Part shown: positions 35,158-43,510 of the stretch, in pieces
Numbering within the stretch: the stretch's first letter is position 1
Layout: each line of letters opens with the position of its first letter
Assembly (NCBI GenBank): GCA_009692205.1
Contig: SHZR01000003.1
Coordinates: 1-64,000 of the forward strand
Reading direction: 5' to 3'
Source: Gemmatimonadota bacterium
Lineage (GTDB): Bacteria > Gemmatimonadota > Gemmatimonadetes > Longimicrobiales > Gaopeijiaceae
DNA length: 64,000 bases
Notes under the pieces: generated by a model
What the model was told of the DNA's origin: nothing
The model's input: only the letters and a program-made list of their open reading frames with translations
Database searches by the model: none
Translations under genes and position numbers: made by a program

Positions 35158-35883
35158 TTGAACTGTCCCAATTGCTCCGCGCCGATGGACCGGCTCGCGA
35201 TGGATGGGATCTACGGCTCGGACATCGAGCTCGACCTGTGCTTTTCGTGCCATGTCATGTGGCTCGACCACCGGGAGAGCATCCAGCTCTCGCCCAAGGG
35301 CACGCTGGACCTCTTCCACGTCCTGCACGACCACCGAGACGACTCGCGGCATGCGCTCGGTACGAAGCTCACCTGCCAGCGCTGCATGCGTCAGCTCGTG
35401 CTCAACCGTGACATCGGCAAGGGAGGACGCTTCTCCTACTACGCGTGCCCGGGGAAGCATGGCCGCCTGACCCCGTTCTCCGAGTTCCTCAAGGAGAAGC
35501 AGTTCATTCGGGAGCTCAGCCAGGCGGAGCAGGCTCGCGTGCGTGCCGAGCTGAAGCACGTGCAGTGCTCGAGCTGCGGGGCGCCGGTCGACCTGATGCA
35601 GTCCTTCCAGTGCGGACACTGCGGCTCGCCGATCGCGGTGCTGGACGCCGACGCGGTCGAGAAGACGCTGCAGGACTTGCAGCAAGCCGACGAGCGCCGC
35701 GGCGCCGGCGACCCGGTGGCCAAGGAGGCGCGGGCCCGCGCGCTCGCGGCGATGGAGTCGCTCAAGACGCGTCCCGACAAGATGTGGGAACGAGGGCCGA
35801 TCCGCGGTAAGCCGGCGGGCGGGGAGCTGGGCGTCGACCTCCTGTCCGCGTCGATCGGCGTCCTGCTCAGCAAACTCTGGTGA
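35158..35883 (+). CDS. Zinc-ribbon protein (zf-TFIIB type)
   Basis: A 241-residue cytoplasmic protein with several Cys-pair metal sites: CPNCSAPM, then DIELDLCFSCHVMWLD (the LDxCxxCxxxWLD zf-TFIIB signature), CQRCM, CSSCG and CGHCGS. The middle and C-terminal parts are helical and basic. TTG 35158 is proposed as the start because NCPNCSAPM begins there, as in homologues; an upstream in-frame start would add a low-complexity, unconserved extension. It overlaps the next gene by 4 nt. The function of this family is unknown. Confidence 0.7.
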   Translation: MNCPNCSAPMDRLAMDGIYGSDIELDLCFSCHVMWLDHRESIQLSPKGTLDLFHVLHDHRDDSRHALGTKLTCQRCMRQLVLNRDIGKGGRFSYYACPGKHGRLTPFSEFLKEKQFIRELSQAEQARVRAELKHVQCSSCGAPVDLMQSFQCGHCGSPIAVLDADAVEKTLQDLQQADERRGAGDPVAKEARARALAAMESLKTRPDKMWERGPIRGKPAGGELGVDLLSASIGVLLSKLW

Positions 35884-36461
35884 GCGAGGTCGATCGCGCC
35901 GAGGAGATGGCGGCCTCGGTCGAGCGCGCGGGGCGTGCCCACGGCCTCGCGCCCGAGGCGGTCGAGTTCGTCGGCCGGGCCTATGCGCTCGGAATGGAGC
36001 CGCGCCGCGGTGCCCTCGATGAGCACAATCCCGCGTATCTCCACCCGGGGCGGTGCATCCTGATCCTCCTGCAGGACGTGGGACCGCTTCCTGCGGCGGT
36101 GCTCGCGGCTGCGGCGGTGCACGAGTCCGAGGAAGCGCGGTTCCGCACTCCGCCTGCGGATGTGCGCGAGGCGCTCGGACGCGAAGTGGCCGACCTGGTC
36201 GAGTCGATCCCGCTCCCCGGCGACGAGCAGCTGGCGGCGCTGCTCGTGACGCTCGACGAGGGTGCGCGGCTCGCCGCCCTGGCCGAGCGACTCGACCACC
36301 TCCGTCACGCGCACCTGCGCGAAGACCCTGCGTGGTGGCGCGCCCTCCGTGAGGAGACACGAGCGGCTTGGGCTCCCGTCGCGGAGCGTACGCATCCGCG
36401 GCTCGCCGACCGCTACCGAGCCTGGCTGCGGGCGATGGACCGGCGACTCGCGGGGGAGTAG
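35880..36461 (+). CDS. HD-fold protein distantly related to RelA/SpoT hydrolase domains
   Basis: A 193-residue helical protein. HNPAYLHPGRCILILLQDVG and PAAVLAAAAVHESEEARF resemble the helices holding the first His and the HD/HE pair of RelA/SpoT-type HD domains, with HE in place of HD and DLVESIP afterwards. Because the canonical HD is altered, hydrolase activity is uncertain. It begins at GTG 35880, overlapping the zinc-ribbon stop, so the two are likely co-translated. Confidence 0.65.
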   Translation: MSEVDRAEEMAASVERAGRAHGLAPEAVEFVGRAYALGMEPRRGALDEHNPAYLHPGRCILILLQDVGPLPAAVLAAAAVHESEEARFRTPPADVREALGREVADLVESIPLPGDEQLAALLVTLDEGARLAALAERLDHLRHAHLREDPAWWRALREETRAAWAPVAERTHPRLADRYRAWLRAMDRRLAGE

Positions 36462-36558
36462 CGCGTCACGTCGTCTCCTCCGGCGGCTTGTGGCGTCGGA
36501 AGGCCGTGGAACGCTGCCATGGGAATCCCTCCTTGCGATAGCCCCGACCGGAGGTCAT

Positions 36559-36574
36559 ATCAGTGGCCACTGAT
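36559..36574. promoter_or_regulatory. Palindromic operator upstream of the ArsR gene
   Basis: ATCAGTGGCCACTGAT is a perfect 16-bp palindrome centred about 32 bp upstream of the proposed ArsR ATG. It is a likely autoregulatory site. It overlaps an alternative GTG start at 36563, which argues against that start. Confidence 0.7.
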
Positions 36575-36598
36575 GTAACCCCCCGATCCGAGAACCCC

Positions 36599-36970
36599 AT
36601 GCTCATCACCGACGCCGGCCGCTCGGTCGAGCTGAAAGCCAAGTTGTTCCGCGGCCTCGCCGAGGCGTCCCGCCTAGGGATCCTCGAGGCGCTGCGCGAC
36701 GGCCCGCGGACCGTCTCAGAGATCGTCTCGATGACGGGCCTGACGCAGCCCAACGCGTCGAATCACCTGGCGTGCCTGCTGGGCTGCGGTCTGGTGGCGC
36801 GTGAGCCGCTCGGACGCTTCGCCCTCTACCGACTCGCGGACGAGCGAGTCGGCTCCCTGCTCTCGCTGGCCGACGAGGTTCTCTCGGAGGTCGCTCGGGG
36901 TGTGTACGTGTGCCCACGGTACGAAACCGACGACCGCGAGCATCCGGTCGCAGCCCGGAGGGGCAGATGA
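36599..36970 (+). CDS. ArsR/SmtB family metalloregulator, CmtR-like
   Basis: A 123-residue winged-helix repressor. The helix-turn-helix is SEIVSMTGLTQPNASNHLACLLGCG, followed by the wing (PLGRFALYRLAD). Cys59 and Cys63 in ACLLGCG plus Cys105 in VYVCPRY match the Cys57/Cys61/Cys102 ligand set of the Cd(II)/Pb(II) sensor CmtR. ATG 36599 is preferred over GTG 36563 because the operator palindrome overlaps the latter. Its TGA overlaps the ATG of the TonB receptor by 4 nt, so the receptor is under its control. The true inducing metal is inferred only. Confidence 0.82.
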   Translation: MLITDAGRSVELKAKLFRGLAEASRLGILEALRDGPRTVSEIVSMTGLTQPNASNHLACLLGCGLVAREPLGRFALYRLADERVGSLLSLADEVLSEVARGVYVCPRYETDDREHPVAARRGR

Positions 36971-39168
36971 ACTGGCGGGCTCACGCCGCTCGCACAGCCG
37001 TGCGCGCACGCACGACGGGCCGGGGGCTGGTTCGTTGGTTGGTCGTCCTGGGCGCCCTCGCCGCCGCCGCCCAGCCCTCGCAGGCCCAGGTCTCCCGCGC
37101 GACCGTGCGCGCCGAAAGCGAGGGAGAGCCGGTCGTGGGCGCCGAGGTCGCGAGCGGCGCGGTGCGCGTGCTCACGGATGCACGGGGCGAGGGGATCCTG
37201 GTACTGCCCGCGGGCGATCACGAAGTCCGCATCACGATGTTGGGTTATGCCGAGGCAGAGCTTCGACTCGAGCTTGCCGCGGGCTCCGACACCACGGTCG
37301 TGGTGCGCCTCGAGGTCGAGGCGATAGAGACCGACGAGATCCTCGTGCTCTCCACGCGTACGGAGCGCCGTATCGACGACGTGCCGCTCAGGGTCGAGGT
37401 CGTCACTAGGGAGGAGGTGGAGGAGAAGCTCCTCATGACGCCCGGCGACATCGCCATGCTGCTGAACGAGACCGCCGGGCTCCGCGTGCAGCCGACCGCG
37501 CCCTCGCTCGGGGGCGCGAGCGTGCGCATCCAGGGGCTCCGCGGGCGCTACACGCAGATCCTCTCCGACGGACTCCCGCTCTACGGGGGACAGGCTGGAG
37601 CGCTCGGTCCGCTTCAGATCCCTCCGATGGATCTCGGTCAGGTGGAGGTCATCAAGGGCGCGGCGTCCGCGCTCTACGGATCGACCGCGCTCGGCGGCGT
37701 GGTGAATCTCATCTCGCGGCGGCCCGCGCGGGCGCGGGAGATGCTCGTCAACCAGACGACGCTCGGTGGGACCGACGCCGTGCTCTGGCTGGCCGACGAG
37801 CCCAGCGAGCGGTGGGGTTACTCACTGCTCTCGAGCGTACACCGTCAGGGGCAGTCCGACGTGGACGACGACGGCTGGGCGGACGTGCCGGGCTTCCGAC
37901 GCGTGGTGCTGCGACCGAGGCTGGTCCGGAACGACGGGCGCGGAGGCTCGCTCTTCGTGACGGTCGGCGGGATGGCGGAGGACCGCGAGGGCGGCACACT
38001 CTCCGGCCGCACGACGCCTGCCGGCACGTCGTTCCACGAAGAGCTCGAGACGAGGCGATTGGACGTGGGCGTCGTGAGTCGGTGGCTGCTGTCGGGATCA
38101 CGACTGCTGACGCTCCGCGGCTCCGCGATGGGCCAGCGTCACCGTCACGCATTCGGCACCACGATCGAGCGCGACACGCACGCGACCGTGTTCGCCGAGG
38201 CGGCGCTCGCCGGCGAGAGCGGCGCACACTCCTGGGTGGTCGGGGCGGTCGTACAGCACGAACGGTACGACGGGAAGGACGTGCCGACGTTCAACCTCGG
38301 ATACACCGTGCCGGCGCTCTTCGCCCAGGACGAGGTGACGCCGGTCGAATGGCTGACGGTGTCGGGCAGCGCCCGGTTCGACTCGCACAGCGAGTACGGT
38401 GCGTTCGTGAACCCGCGGCTCTCCGTCCTCGTGCGCCCTGGTGAGTGGGTGATGCGTGGATCCGTCGGGACGGGCTACTTCGCGCCGTCTCCGTTCAACG
38501 ACGAGACCGAGGCCGTGGGGCTCGGGCGACTCGATCCCTACGGTGACCTCGACGCCGAGCGGGCGCTCAGCGGCATGTTCGACGTGGGGCACGCCCTGGG
38601 GCCGCTCGAGCTCAACGCCACCCTCTTCGCCTCCGAGATCGACGACGCGCTCGTGGTGAACGAGGACGGGAGCGGCCGTCTCGCGTTGGCGAACGCTCCC
38701 GGTCCGGTCCGCACCTGGGGCACCGAGCTGCTCGCGCGGTTCGAGCAGGGGCCCATCCATCTCAACGCGACGCACGTGCTGACTCGCTCCACCGAGTCCG
38801 TCCCCCTCGCAGCCGGCCGGCGCGAGGTCCCGCTCACGCCTCGCCACACGGTCGGGGTGGTCGGTGCGTGGGAGGACGAGGAGTGGGGCCGGGTGGGGGT
38901 GGAGCTGTACTACACGGGGCGTCAGACTCTCGACCAGAATCCCTATCGGACGCGCTCGGAGCCCTACTTCGTCGTCGGTTTCCTCGTCGAGCGGCGGATC
39001 GGCCGTGCGCGCTTCTTCCTGAACGCCGAGAACCTGCTCGATACTCGGCAGACCGGGTACGATCGGCTGGTGCTGCCCGCGCAGACTCCTGAGGGCAGGT
39101 GGATCACCGACGTGTGGGCGCCGCTCGACGGGCGCGCGTTCAACGGAGGGGTGCGGGTGGAGTGGTGA
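36967..39168 (+). CDS. TonB-dependent receptor, metal-regulated
   Basis: A 733-residue outer-membrane receptor: a signal peptide (LGALAAAAQPSQAQ), a carboxypeptidase-like N-terminal domain (VVGAEVASGAVRVLTDARGEG), a TonB-box region (TDEILVLSTRTERRIDDVP), a plug (VRIQGLRGRYTQILSDGLPLYG, VEVIKGAASALYGSTALGGVVNLI) and a 22-strand barrel ending in VRVEW with the terminal aromatic residue. It resembles BtuB/FepA-like ligand-gated channels. Start ATG 36967 overlaps the ArsR stop. Regulation by a CmtR-like sensor suggests transport of a metal or metal chelate. Confidence 0.9.
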   Translation: MNWRAHAARTAVRARTTGRGLVRWLVVLGALAAAAQPSQAQVSRATVRAESEGEPVVGAEVASGAVRVLTDARGEGILVLPAGDHEVRITMLGYAEAELRLELAAGSDTTVVVRLEVEAIETDEILVLSTRTERRIDDVPLRVEVVTREEVEEKLLMTPGDIAMLLNETAGLRVQPTAPSLGGASVRIQGLRGRYTQILSDGLPLYGGQAGALGPLQIPPMDLGQVEVIKGAASALYGSTALGGVVNLISRRPARAREMLVNQTTLGGTDAVLWLADEPSERWGYSLLSSVHRQGQSDVDDDGWADVPGFRRVVLRPRLVRNDGRGGSLFVTVGGMAEDREGGTLSGRTTPAGTSFHEELETRRLDVGVVSRWLLSGSRLLTLRGSAMGQRHRHAFGTTIERDTHATVFAEAALAGESGAHSWVVGAVVQHERYDGKDVPTFNLGYTVPALFAQDEVTPVEWLTVSGSARFDSHSEYGAFVNPRLSVLVRPGEWVMRGSVGTGYFAPSPFNDETEAVGLGRLDPYGDLDAERALSGMFDVGHALGPLELNATLFASEIDDALVVNEDGSGRLALANAPGPVRTWGTELLARFEQGPIHLNATHVLTRSTESVPLAAGRREVPLTPRHTVGVVGAWEDEEWGRVGVELYYTGRQTLDQNPYRTRSEPYFVVGFLVERRIGRARFFLNAENLLDTRQTGYDRLVLPAQTPEGRWITDVWAPLDGRAFNGGVRVEW

Positions 39169-39196
39169 GGTGCGGGGGGATGAGAGCCTACGGAGA

Positions 39197-39601
39197 TCAT
39201 GGAACTGTGGTCACTCGATCGAGAGCCCTGAAATCGGCATCGAATGTGGCGACTAACCCAGGCGGATGACGCCGGGCGACCGTTACGATCGCCGCATCCA
39301 CGAGGCTGAGCGGCGATCGCTGCTCGACGCGGAGCGTCTCAAGGGCCGCAGTGAAGATTGCGGAGCAGGGCACGAACTGAAGCTCACGCGCTCGTAACAA
39401 CGAATCCGCCACGCTCACCGCCGTCCCGAGATCCGTGCGTAGCCGGAGCACGGTGATGACTTCGAGGGCGACGTACTCGAGCAGGAGCCCCGTGCCCCAC
39501 TCCCCAGCCAGGAGTCGGTCCATGACGCGAACGGCCTCGTCGTGGTGGACATCCTGCTCATTGTGGAACGCGATGAGGAAGCTCGAGTCGAGGACGATCA
39601 C
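39197..39601 (-). CDS. PIN-domain toxin (VapC-like)
   Basis: A 134-residue PIN domain: MIVLDSSFLIAFHNEQD (first Asp), LLEYVALEVIT (Glu) and SLVDAAIVTVARRH with TFDADFRALD (C-terminal acids). It is a probable endoribonuclease toxin, preceded 11 bp upstream by its antitoxin gene. The length is normal for the family. Confidence 0.85.
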   Translation of the reverse strand: MIVLDSSFLIAFHNEQDVHHDEAVRVMDRLLAGEWGTGLLLEYVALEVITVLRLRTDLGTAVSVADSLLRARELQFVPCSAIFTAALETLRVEQRSPLSLVDAAIVTVARRHPPGLVATFDADFRALDRVTTVP

Positions 39602-39612
39602 CCCGGTGTCCG

Positions 39613-39846
39613 TCAGACGCCGTAGACCACGGCGTCTACATTCTCGCTCAGGCGCTCATTTCCGGTCGGATAGGGCCGGGGCCGAAGGTCTCGGAGGCTC
39701 ACGGTCCGCTGGGCGGGGCCCGGCGTAGCGACATACGCGAGGATGGCCTCGTTGACGGCTTCACCCATGGTCTTTCCGGACAGAGCCGCGCGCGCCTTGA
39801 TCTCCCGGTAGGCAGCCTCGTCGAGATTTCGGATCGTGGTATCCAT
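39613..39846 (-). CDS. Ribbon-helix-helix antitoxin (FitA-like)
   Basis: A 77-residue antitoxin starting MDTTIRNLDEAAYREIKARAALSGKTMGEAV, the beta-helix-helix pattern of FitA/Arc-type DNA-binding antitoxins, with a C-terminal toxin-binding tail. Direct repeats ATGTGTGC at 39845-39852 and 39863-39870 lie at and just upstream of the start codon and may be operator half-sites. It pairs with the PIN gene downstream. Confidence 0.82.
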   Translation of the reverse strand: MDTTIRNLDEAAYREIKARAALSGKTMGEAVNEAILAYVATPGPAQRTVSLRDLRPRPYPTGNERLSENVDAVVYGV

Positions 39847-40005
39847 GTGTGCATTGTCACAGATGTGTGCGTAGCGGTCAAGCCAGTATGGATCCCGTGC
39901 GGCGCTCTGGACCATCAGGCTGGACGCGAGCGTCGGCGCATTGCCAAGTCACTGAGATCGGCGCATCGTGGCCGGGATCGACGAAGAATGAACCGAGGCC
40001 GATCG

Positions 40006-41460
40006 ATGACCACTCGCTGGACACTGTGCGGAGGAATCGCGCGGCTCGGCGTCGCGCTGACGACCCTCGCGGGCGCCGCCTCGACGAGCGCGGCCCAGAG
40101 CCCAACGCCGACGCTCGACGGCCCCGTCATGGGCGGCGAGCGCGGCCAGCCCTTCGGCGGCTGGACGCCGGACGCCGTCCCGACCGGCTACGTCGAGGAA
40201 GAGTGGTTCCTCTCCGGCACCGCGACGTCGTACGCCAAGTCGGGCATGTGGACGACGGACGGCCGTTGGGCGGTGGTGCCTGACGCCACGGAGCCCTATG
40301 CGGTCCGGCTGCTGGTCCGCCGTCCGATCGACGGGGCGCGATTCAACGGGATGATCGTCGTCGAGTGGTTGAACGTCACCGCGAATGCCGAAGGAGCGGC
40401 CGACTACTCCCAGATGGCGGAGGAGTTGATTCGCGAGGGCTACGCGTGGATCGGCGTGGGGGTGCAGGCCGTGGGCGTGCACGCGCCTGGGACGGGGCTG
40501 AAAGCATGGGATCCTGTTCGCTACGGTCCGCTGAATCACCCCGAGGATCGATTCTCCTACGACGTCTTCACGCAGTCGGCGCGCGCCGTGCGCGAGCCCG
40601 CATCCCACGCGAGGCTGTTGGGCGGCCTGACTCCCGAGGTCGTCATCGCGACGGGGCGCTCCCAGTCGGCGTTCCGTCTCGTGACCTACATCAACGCGAT
40701 CCACCCGAGGGATCGCCTGTTCGATGCGTACTTCGTCCACAGCCGGGGGGCGAACGCGGCGGGGCTCACTGCGGAGGCGATGGGCAGAGACGCGACCGAT
40801 CCCGTTCCGGTCGGAGCGTGGATCCGCTCGGATATCGACGTGCCGGTCTTCGATCTACAGACCGAGGGGGACATGGTCACGTTGGGCGCGCATCGGACCC
40901 GTCAGCCCGCGAACGAGCGTTACCGCCGATGGGAGATCGCCGGCGGGGCGCACACGGAGATCCCGCGGTGGGTGGTCGAGGTACCGCCCGCACTCTCGAT
41001 GGGGCCGGGCTGCGCGAATCCGGTGAACGCGGCGCCGCACCACGCCTTCGTGAAGGCCGGGCTCCATGCGCTGGCCGCCTGGATTCGGACAGGCACGGCT
41101 CCCCGCCAGTCTCCGGAAATCGAGCTGGTCGCGTCGGAGTCAGACCCGATCGCGCGCGACGAGTACGGCAACGCACGGGGGGGCGTGCGCATCCCCGAGT
41201 TGGAAGCTCCGACCGCGACCCTGGACGGGGCGCGGAACTCTGTCGCGTCCGCCACGCCGGGCGCGCAGAACTTCTGCTTTCTCTACGGGAACACGAAGGC
41301 TTTCGATACGGCGGAGGTTCGTCGACTCTACCCGACGCACGCGGCGTTCGTGGATCGATTCGTCGCCGCGGTGGACGCGCTGGAGCGCGATGGGTATCTA
41401 CTCGCGCCCGAGGCGGAGGAGGCCCGCCGGGCGGTGGGGGAGTCTACGATCGGTAGGTGA
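40006..41460 (+). CDS. Alpha/beta hydrolase domain protein (abhydrolase_10 type), secreted
   Basis: A 484-residue protein with a signal peptide ending TSAAQ. The nucleophile elbow is ATGRSQSAFRL, with FNGMIVVEWLNVT before it and YRRWEIAGGAHTEIPR carrying a candidate catalytic His; this matches the uncharacterised 'alpha/beta hydrolase domain' family. The start is ATG 40006 (GAGG 9 nt upstream); ATG 39988 is an alternative. A longer, distant relative is encoded at 60.2-62.1 kb. The substrate is unknown, probably an ester in the periplasm or outside the cell. Confidence 0.82.
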   Translation: MTTRWTLCGGIARLGVALTTLAGAASTSAAQSPTPTLDGPVMGGERGQPFGGWTPDAVPTGYVEEEWFLSGTATSYAKSGMWTTDGRWAVVPDATEPYAVRLLVRRPIDGARFNGMIVVEWLNVTANAEGAADYSQMAEELIREGYAWIGVGVQAVGVHAPGTGLKAWDPVRYGPLNHPEDRFSYDVFTQSARAVREPASHARLLGGLTPEVVIATGRSQSAFRLVTYINAIHPRDRLFDAYFVHSRGANAAGLTAEAMGRDATDPVPVGAWIRSDIDVPVFDLQTEGDMVTLGAHRTRQPANERYRRWEIAGGAHTEIPRWVVEVPPALSMGPGCANPVNAAPHHAFVKAGLHALAAWIRTGTAPRQSPEIELVASESDPIARDEYGNARGGVRIPELEAPTATLDGARNSVASATPGAQNFCFLYGNTKAFDTAEVRRLYPTHAAFVDRFVAAVDALERDGYLLAPEAEEARRAVGESTIGR

Positions 41461-41478
41461 GCCCTCGGCAGGACCGGT

Positions 41479-41688
41479 TCAGCCCGTCCGGTTCCACATC
41501 TGCCCGAGCTGATGGCCCGCCGCGAAGACCGCGAGGTCGAGGATCGCGTTGGGGATGACCTCGGGACCGGTCGTGTCGAAGAACTCCTTGCCCTCCTCGG
41601 AGCGCTCCACGTACTGCTCCACGAGCTCGTAGGCGACCGCAGCGGCGATGGACCAACGCAGCGGAATGTTCACCAGGCCGAGCGCCAA
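41479..41688 (-). CDS. Small membrane-associated hypothetical protein, possibly 5'-truncated
   Basis: A 69-residue frame from TTG 41688 with two hydrophobic stretches (IPLRWSIAAAVAYELVEQY and AILDLAVFAAGHQLGQM) around a charged loop (RSEEGKEFFDTTGPEVIP). The coding pattern continues upstream in frame to about 41742 (NRTVADPWTAVHFGTG) with no start codon, then meets TAG. The protein may therefore have lost its true N-terminus. I do not recognise the family; the HFGTG...YELVEQY arrangement is reminiscent of small VanZ-like membrane proteins. It is convergent with the hydrolase gene. Confidence 0.4.
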   Translation of the reverse strand: MALGLVNIPLRWSIAAAVAYELVEQYVERSEEGKEFFDTTGPEVIPNAILDLAVFAAGHQLGQMWNRTG

Positions 41689-41955
41689 ACCAGTCCCAAA
41701 GTGGACCGCGGTCCAGGGGTCCGCGACCGTGCGGTTCTGCTAGGGCTTCGAAGTGGCGACGATCTTCACGACTGAAGATCGCGAGGCGAGTGCGGCGGCT
41801 GAAGTCCCGCGCGGGCGGGGTTCCGCCCGTGGTGAGCCTGCCGCCGGTCGCGCTTCACGTTCTGGCGAGCGGTGCGGGCCCGCCATACGTTCACGCCTGC
41901 ACACCGAACGGCCGTGAATTCCGGCCGTCGCTCGGCCCCACCAAGGAGACACTCA

Positions 41956-42639
41956 ATGAAGAAGTCAGTACGGGCGCTGCTCATCGCTCTGCCCCTCGCC
42001 CTGCCCGCCGCCGCGACGGCGCAGGCTGTGACGACCGCCACCTACATCACCAGGGAGCAGATCCAGCACGTCAATCGGCTGCCCGGCACGGACCGCCAGA
42101 TCATCAGCCAGAACATCGGTGACCTGAACCTCGCGGTAGGAATCATCCACCGCGGGTGCACCCCCACCGGTACGCCGACGTGTCCGGCGCCGGCCGGCCG
42201 TGGCGGTGGCGGCGGGGGCGCACAACCCGCGGGCGGCGGTCGCGCGGCGGGCGGCGGCGGAGGCGGCGGCGCAGCGGTGACCGGGCCCTGCGGCGTGACG
42301 ACTGGGACGTCGAGCGCTGCGGGCGGCATCGCCCATGATGGCCAGACGGAGACCTACATCATCACCTCCGGGTCGGGCACGCTCGTGACAGGCGGACAGA
42401 TCCTGAACGGCAATCGCTCGAATCCAGGCGGCGGCATCCTCAACGGTCCGTCGTGCAGCGGCGACATCACCGGTACGGTCGTGAGCCGAGTGGTCTACGA
42501 GGGTGATGTCATCATCATCCCCGCGACGGTGCCGCACGGATGGTCGAACATCCCCGACCACGTGGATTACCTGAGCGTACGCCCCGATCCTAAGCGCTTG
42601 ATCACGGATTACAGGAACCCGGCGATCGTAATCAACTAG
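41956..42639 (+). CDS. Secreted cupin-domain protein with a glycine-rich insert
   Basis: A 227-residue protein with a signal peptide (LLIALPLALPAAATAQ). An N-terminal helix-strand region (TYITREQIQHVNRLPGTDRQII) is followed by a Gly/Ala-rich linker (about residues 75-110) and a cupin barrel: HDGQTETYIITSGSGTLVTGG (metal-binding His/Glu) and GDVIIIPATVPHGWSNI (second His). AAGGAG sits 8 nt before ATG 41956. It could be a periplasmic binding protein or a dioxygenase-like enzyme. It stands alone, ending in a symmetric terminator. Confidence 0.85.
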   Translation: MKKSVRALLIALPLALPAAATAQAVTTATYITREQIQHVNRLPGTDRQIISQNIGDLNLAVGIIHRGCTPTGTPTCPAPAGRGGGGGGAQPAGGGRAAGGGGGGGAAVTGPCGVTTGTSSAAGGIAHDGQTETYIITSGSGTLVTGGQILNGNRSNPGGGILNGPSCSGDITGTVVSRVVYEGDVIIIPATVPHGWSNIPDHVDYLSVRPDPKRLITDYRNPAIVIN

Positions 42640-42656
42640 ACGATGCCGTAGGGGAG

Positions 42657-42690
42657 AGCGCCCTCCCGGGATCAGTCCCGCGAGGGCGCT
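42657..42690. terminator. Bidirectional terminator between the cupin and BatC genes
   Basis: AGCGCCCTC (42657-42665) pairs with GAGGGCGCT (42682-42690), with an inner CGGG/CCCG stem. It lies between the convergent cupin gene (stop 42639) and batC gene (stop 42695) and could serve both. Confidence 0.65.
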
Positions 42691-42694
42691 TCGA

Positions 42695-43510
42695 TTACCA
42701 CCTACCGCCGGGATAGGCCTGGCCCGACCACCAGGCCACGTCCGGCCGGTGCGACCAGAGAACCCCTCGCAGGAGCAGCTCCGGCTCGTCGTTCAGCCCG
42801 ATGAGGAGCCCAAGCGCATCGGCCCGCGTCAGCGTACCTGGATCCTGGGTGGCCCAAGCCTCTCGCGCGCCTTGGAGGGGTCCGGAGCGTTCTCCCTGGT
42901 TGTCCGCCGCGCGCGGATCCTCGGGCTCGGCGCCCGACTCCGCCGGCGAGTCCTGGGAGCGGGCGAGTTCGGGGTTGTTCATCGCGATCTCGTCCTCGCT
43001 CTCGCCGCTGCTCTGCTTTCCCGTGTCCTCACCGGGAGGGACCATCGCGTCGAGCCTCCGCTGTGCGACCGCGAGATTCCAGCGCGCGTTCTCGTCCGTC
43101 GGGTCGAGTCGCAGCGCGAGTCGATTCACCGCGACCGCCTCGTCGAGGACCGCCCGGATGGAGTCCTCCAGCATCAGGCCCCCGAGCCGCGTGATCAGGT
43201 GATATCCCAGGTTGTAGAGACTGCGTTGGCGCGTCGCCGGGTCTTCGGCGGCCTCCGCAGCGCTCCGCAGCACGGCGGACGCGGAGTCCGGGTCGAGTCC
43301 CATGAGGGCGGTGCCGAGGTTGTACGCGACGGCGGGATCCGCTGAGAGGGGGGCATAGGTCGCTGCCGCCGTCTCGGGATCGCCCGCATGGAAGGCGCGA
43401 TTGCCGCGCTCCACGCTCGCTCGGTCCTCGAGTGCGAGGACGCCGACGACGAGGGCGGTGGCCAGGAGCACGAGACCGGCGCGCCGGGCTGTCCGTTTGC
43501 GGGGCGTCAT
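42695..43510 (-). CDS. TPR protein, BatC-like
   Basis: A 271-residue protein with an N-terminal membrane helix (LVLLATALVVGVLAL) followed by tetratricopeptide-like helices (SVERGNRAFHAGDPETAAATY, VAYNLGTALMGLDPDSASAVL, DENARWNLAVAQRRLDAM) and an acidic, Ser-rich C-terminal region. It corresponds to BatC in Bat (aerotolerance) clusters. Its ATG (43510) overlaps the vWA gene stop by 4 nt. It presumably scaffolds the BatA/BatB complex in the periplasm. Confidence 0.82.
   Translation of the reverse strand: MTPRKRTARRAGLVLLATALVVGVLALEDRASVERGNRAFHAGDPETAAATYAPLSADPAVAYNLGTALMGLDPDSASAVLRSAAEAAEDPATRQRSLYNLGYHLITRLGGLMLEDSIRAVLDEAVAVNRLALRLDPTDENARWNLAVAQRRLDAMVPPGEDTGKQSSGESEDEIAMNNPELARSQDSPAESGAEPEDPRAADNQGERSGPLQGAREAWATQDPGTLTRADALGLLIGLNDEPELLLRGVLWSHRPDVAWWSGQAYPGGRW

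Noticed and set aside
42160-42290. Gly/Ala-rich coding segment of the cupin as a possible DNA repeat or CRISPR-like array
   Set aside because: The GGC/GGT-rich run is irregular and lies in frame inside the cupin gene as a linker; there are no spaced identical repeats.
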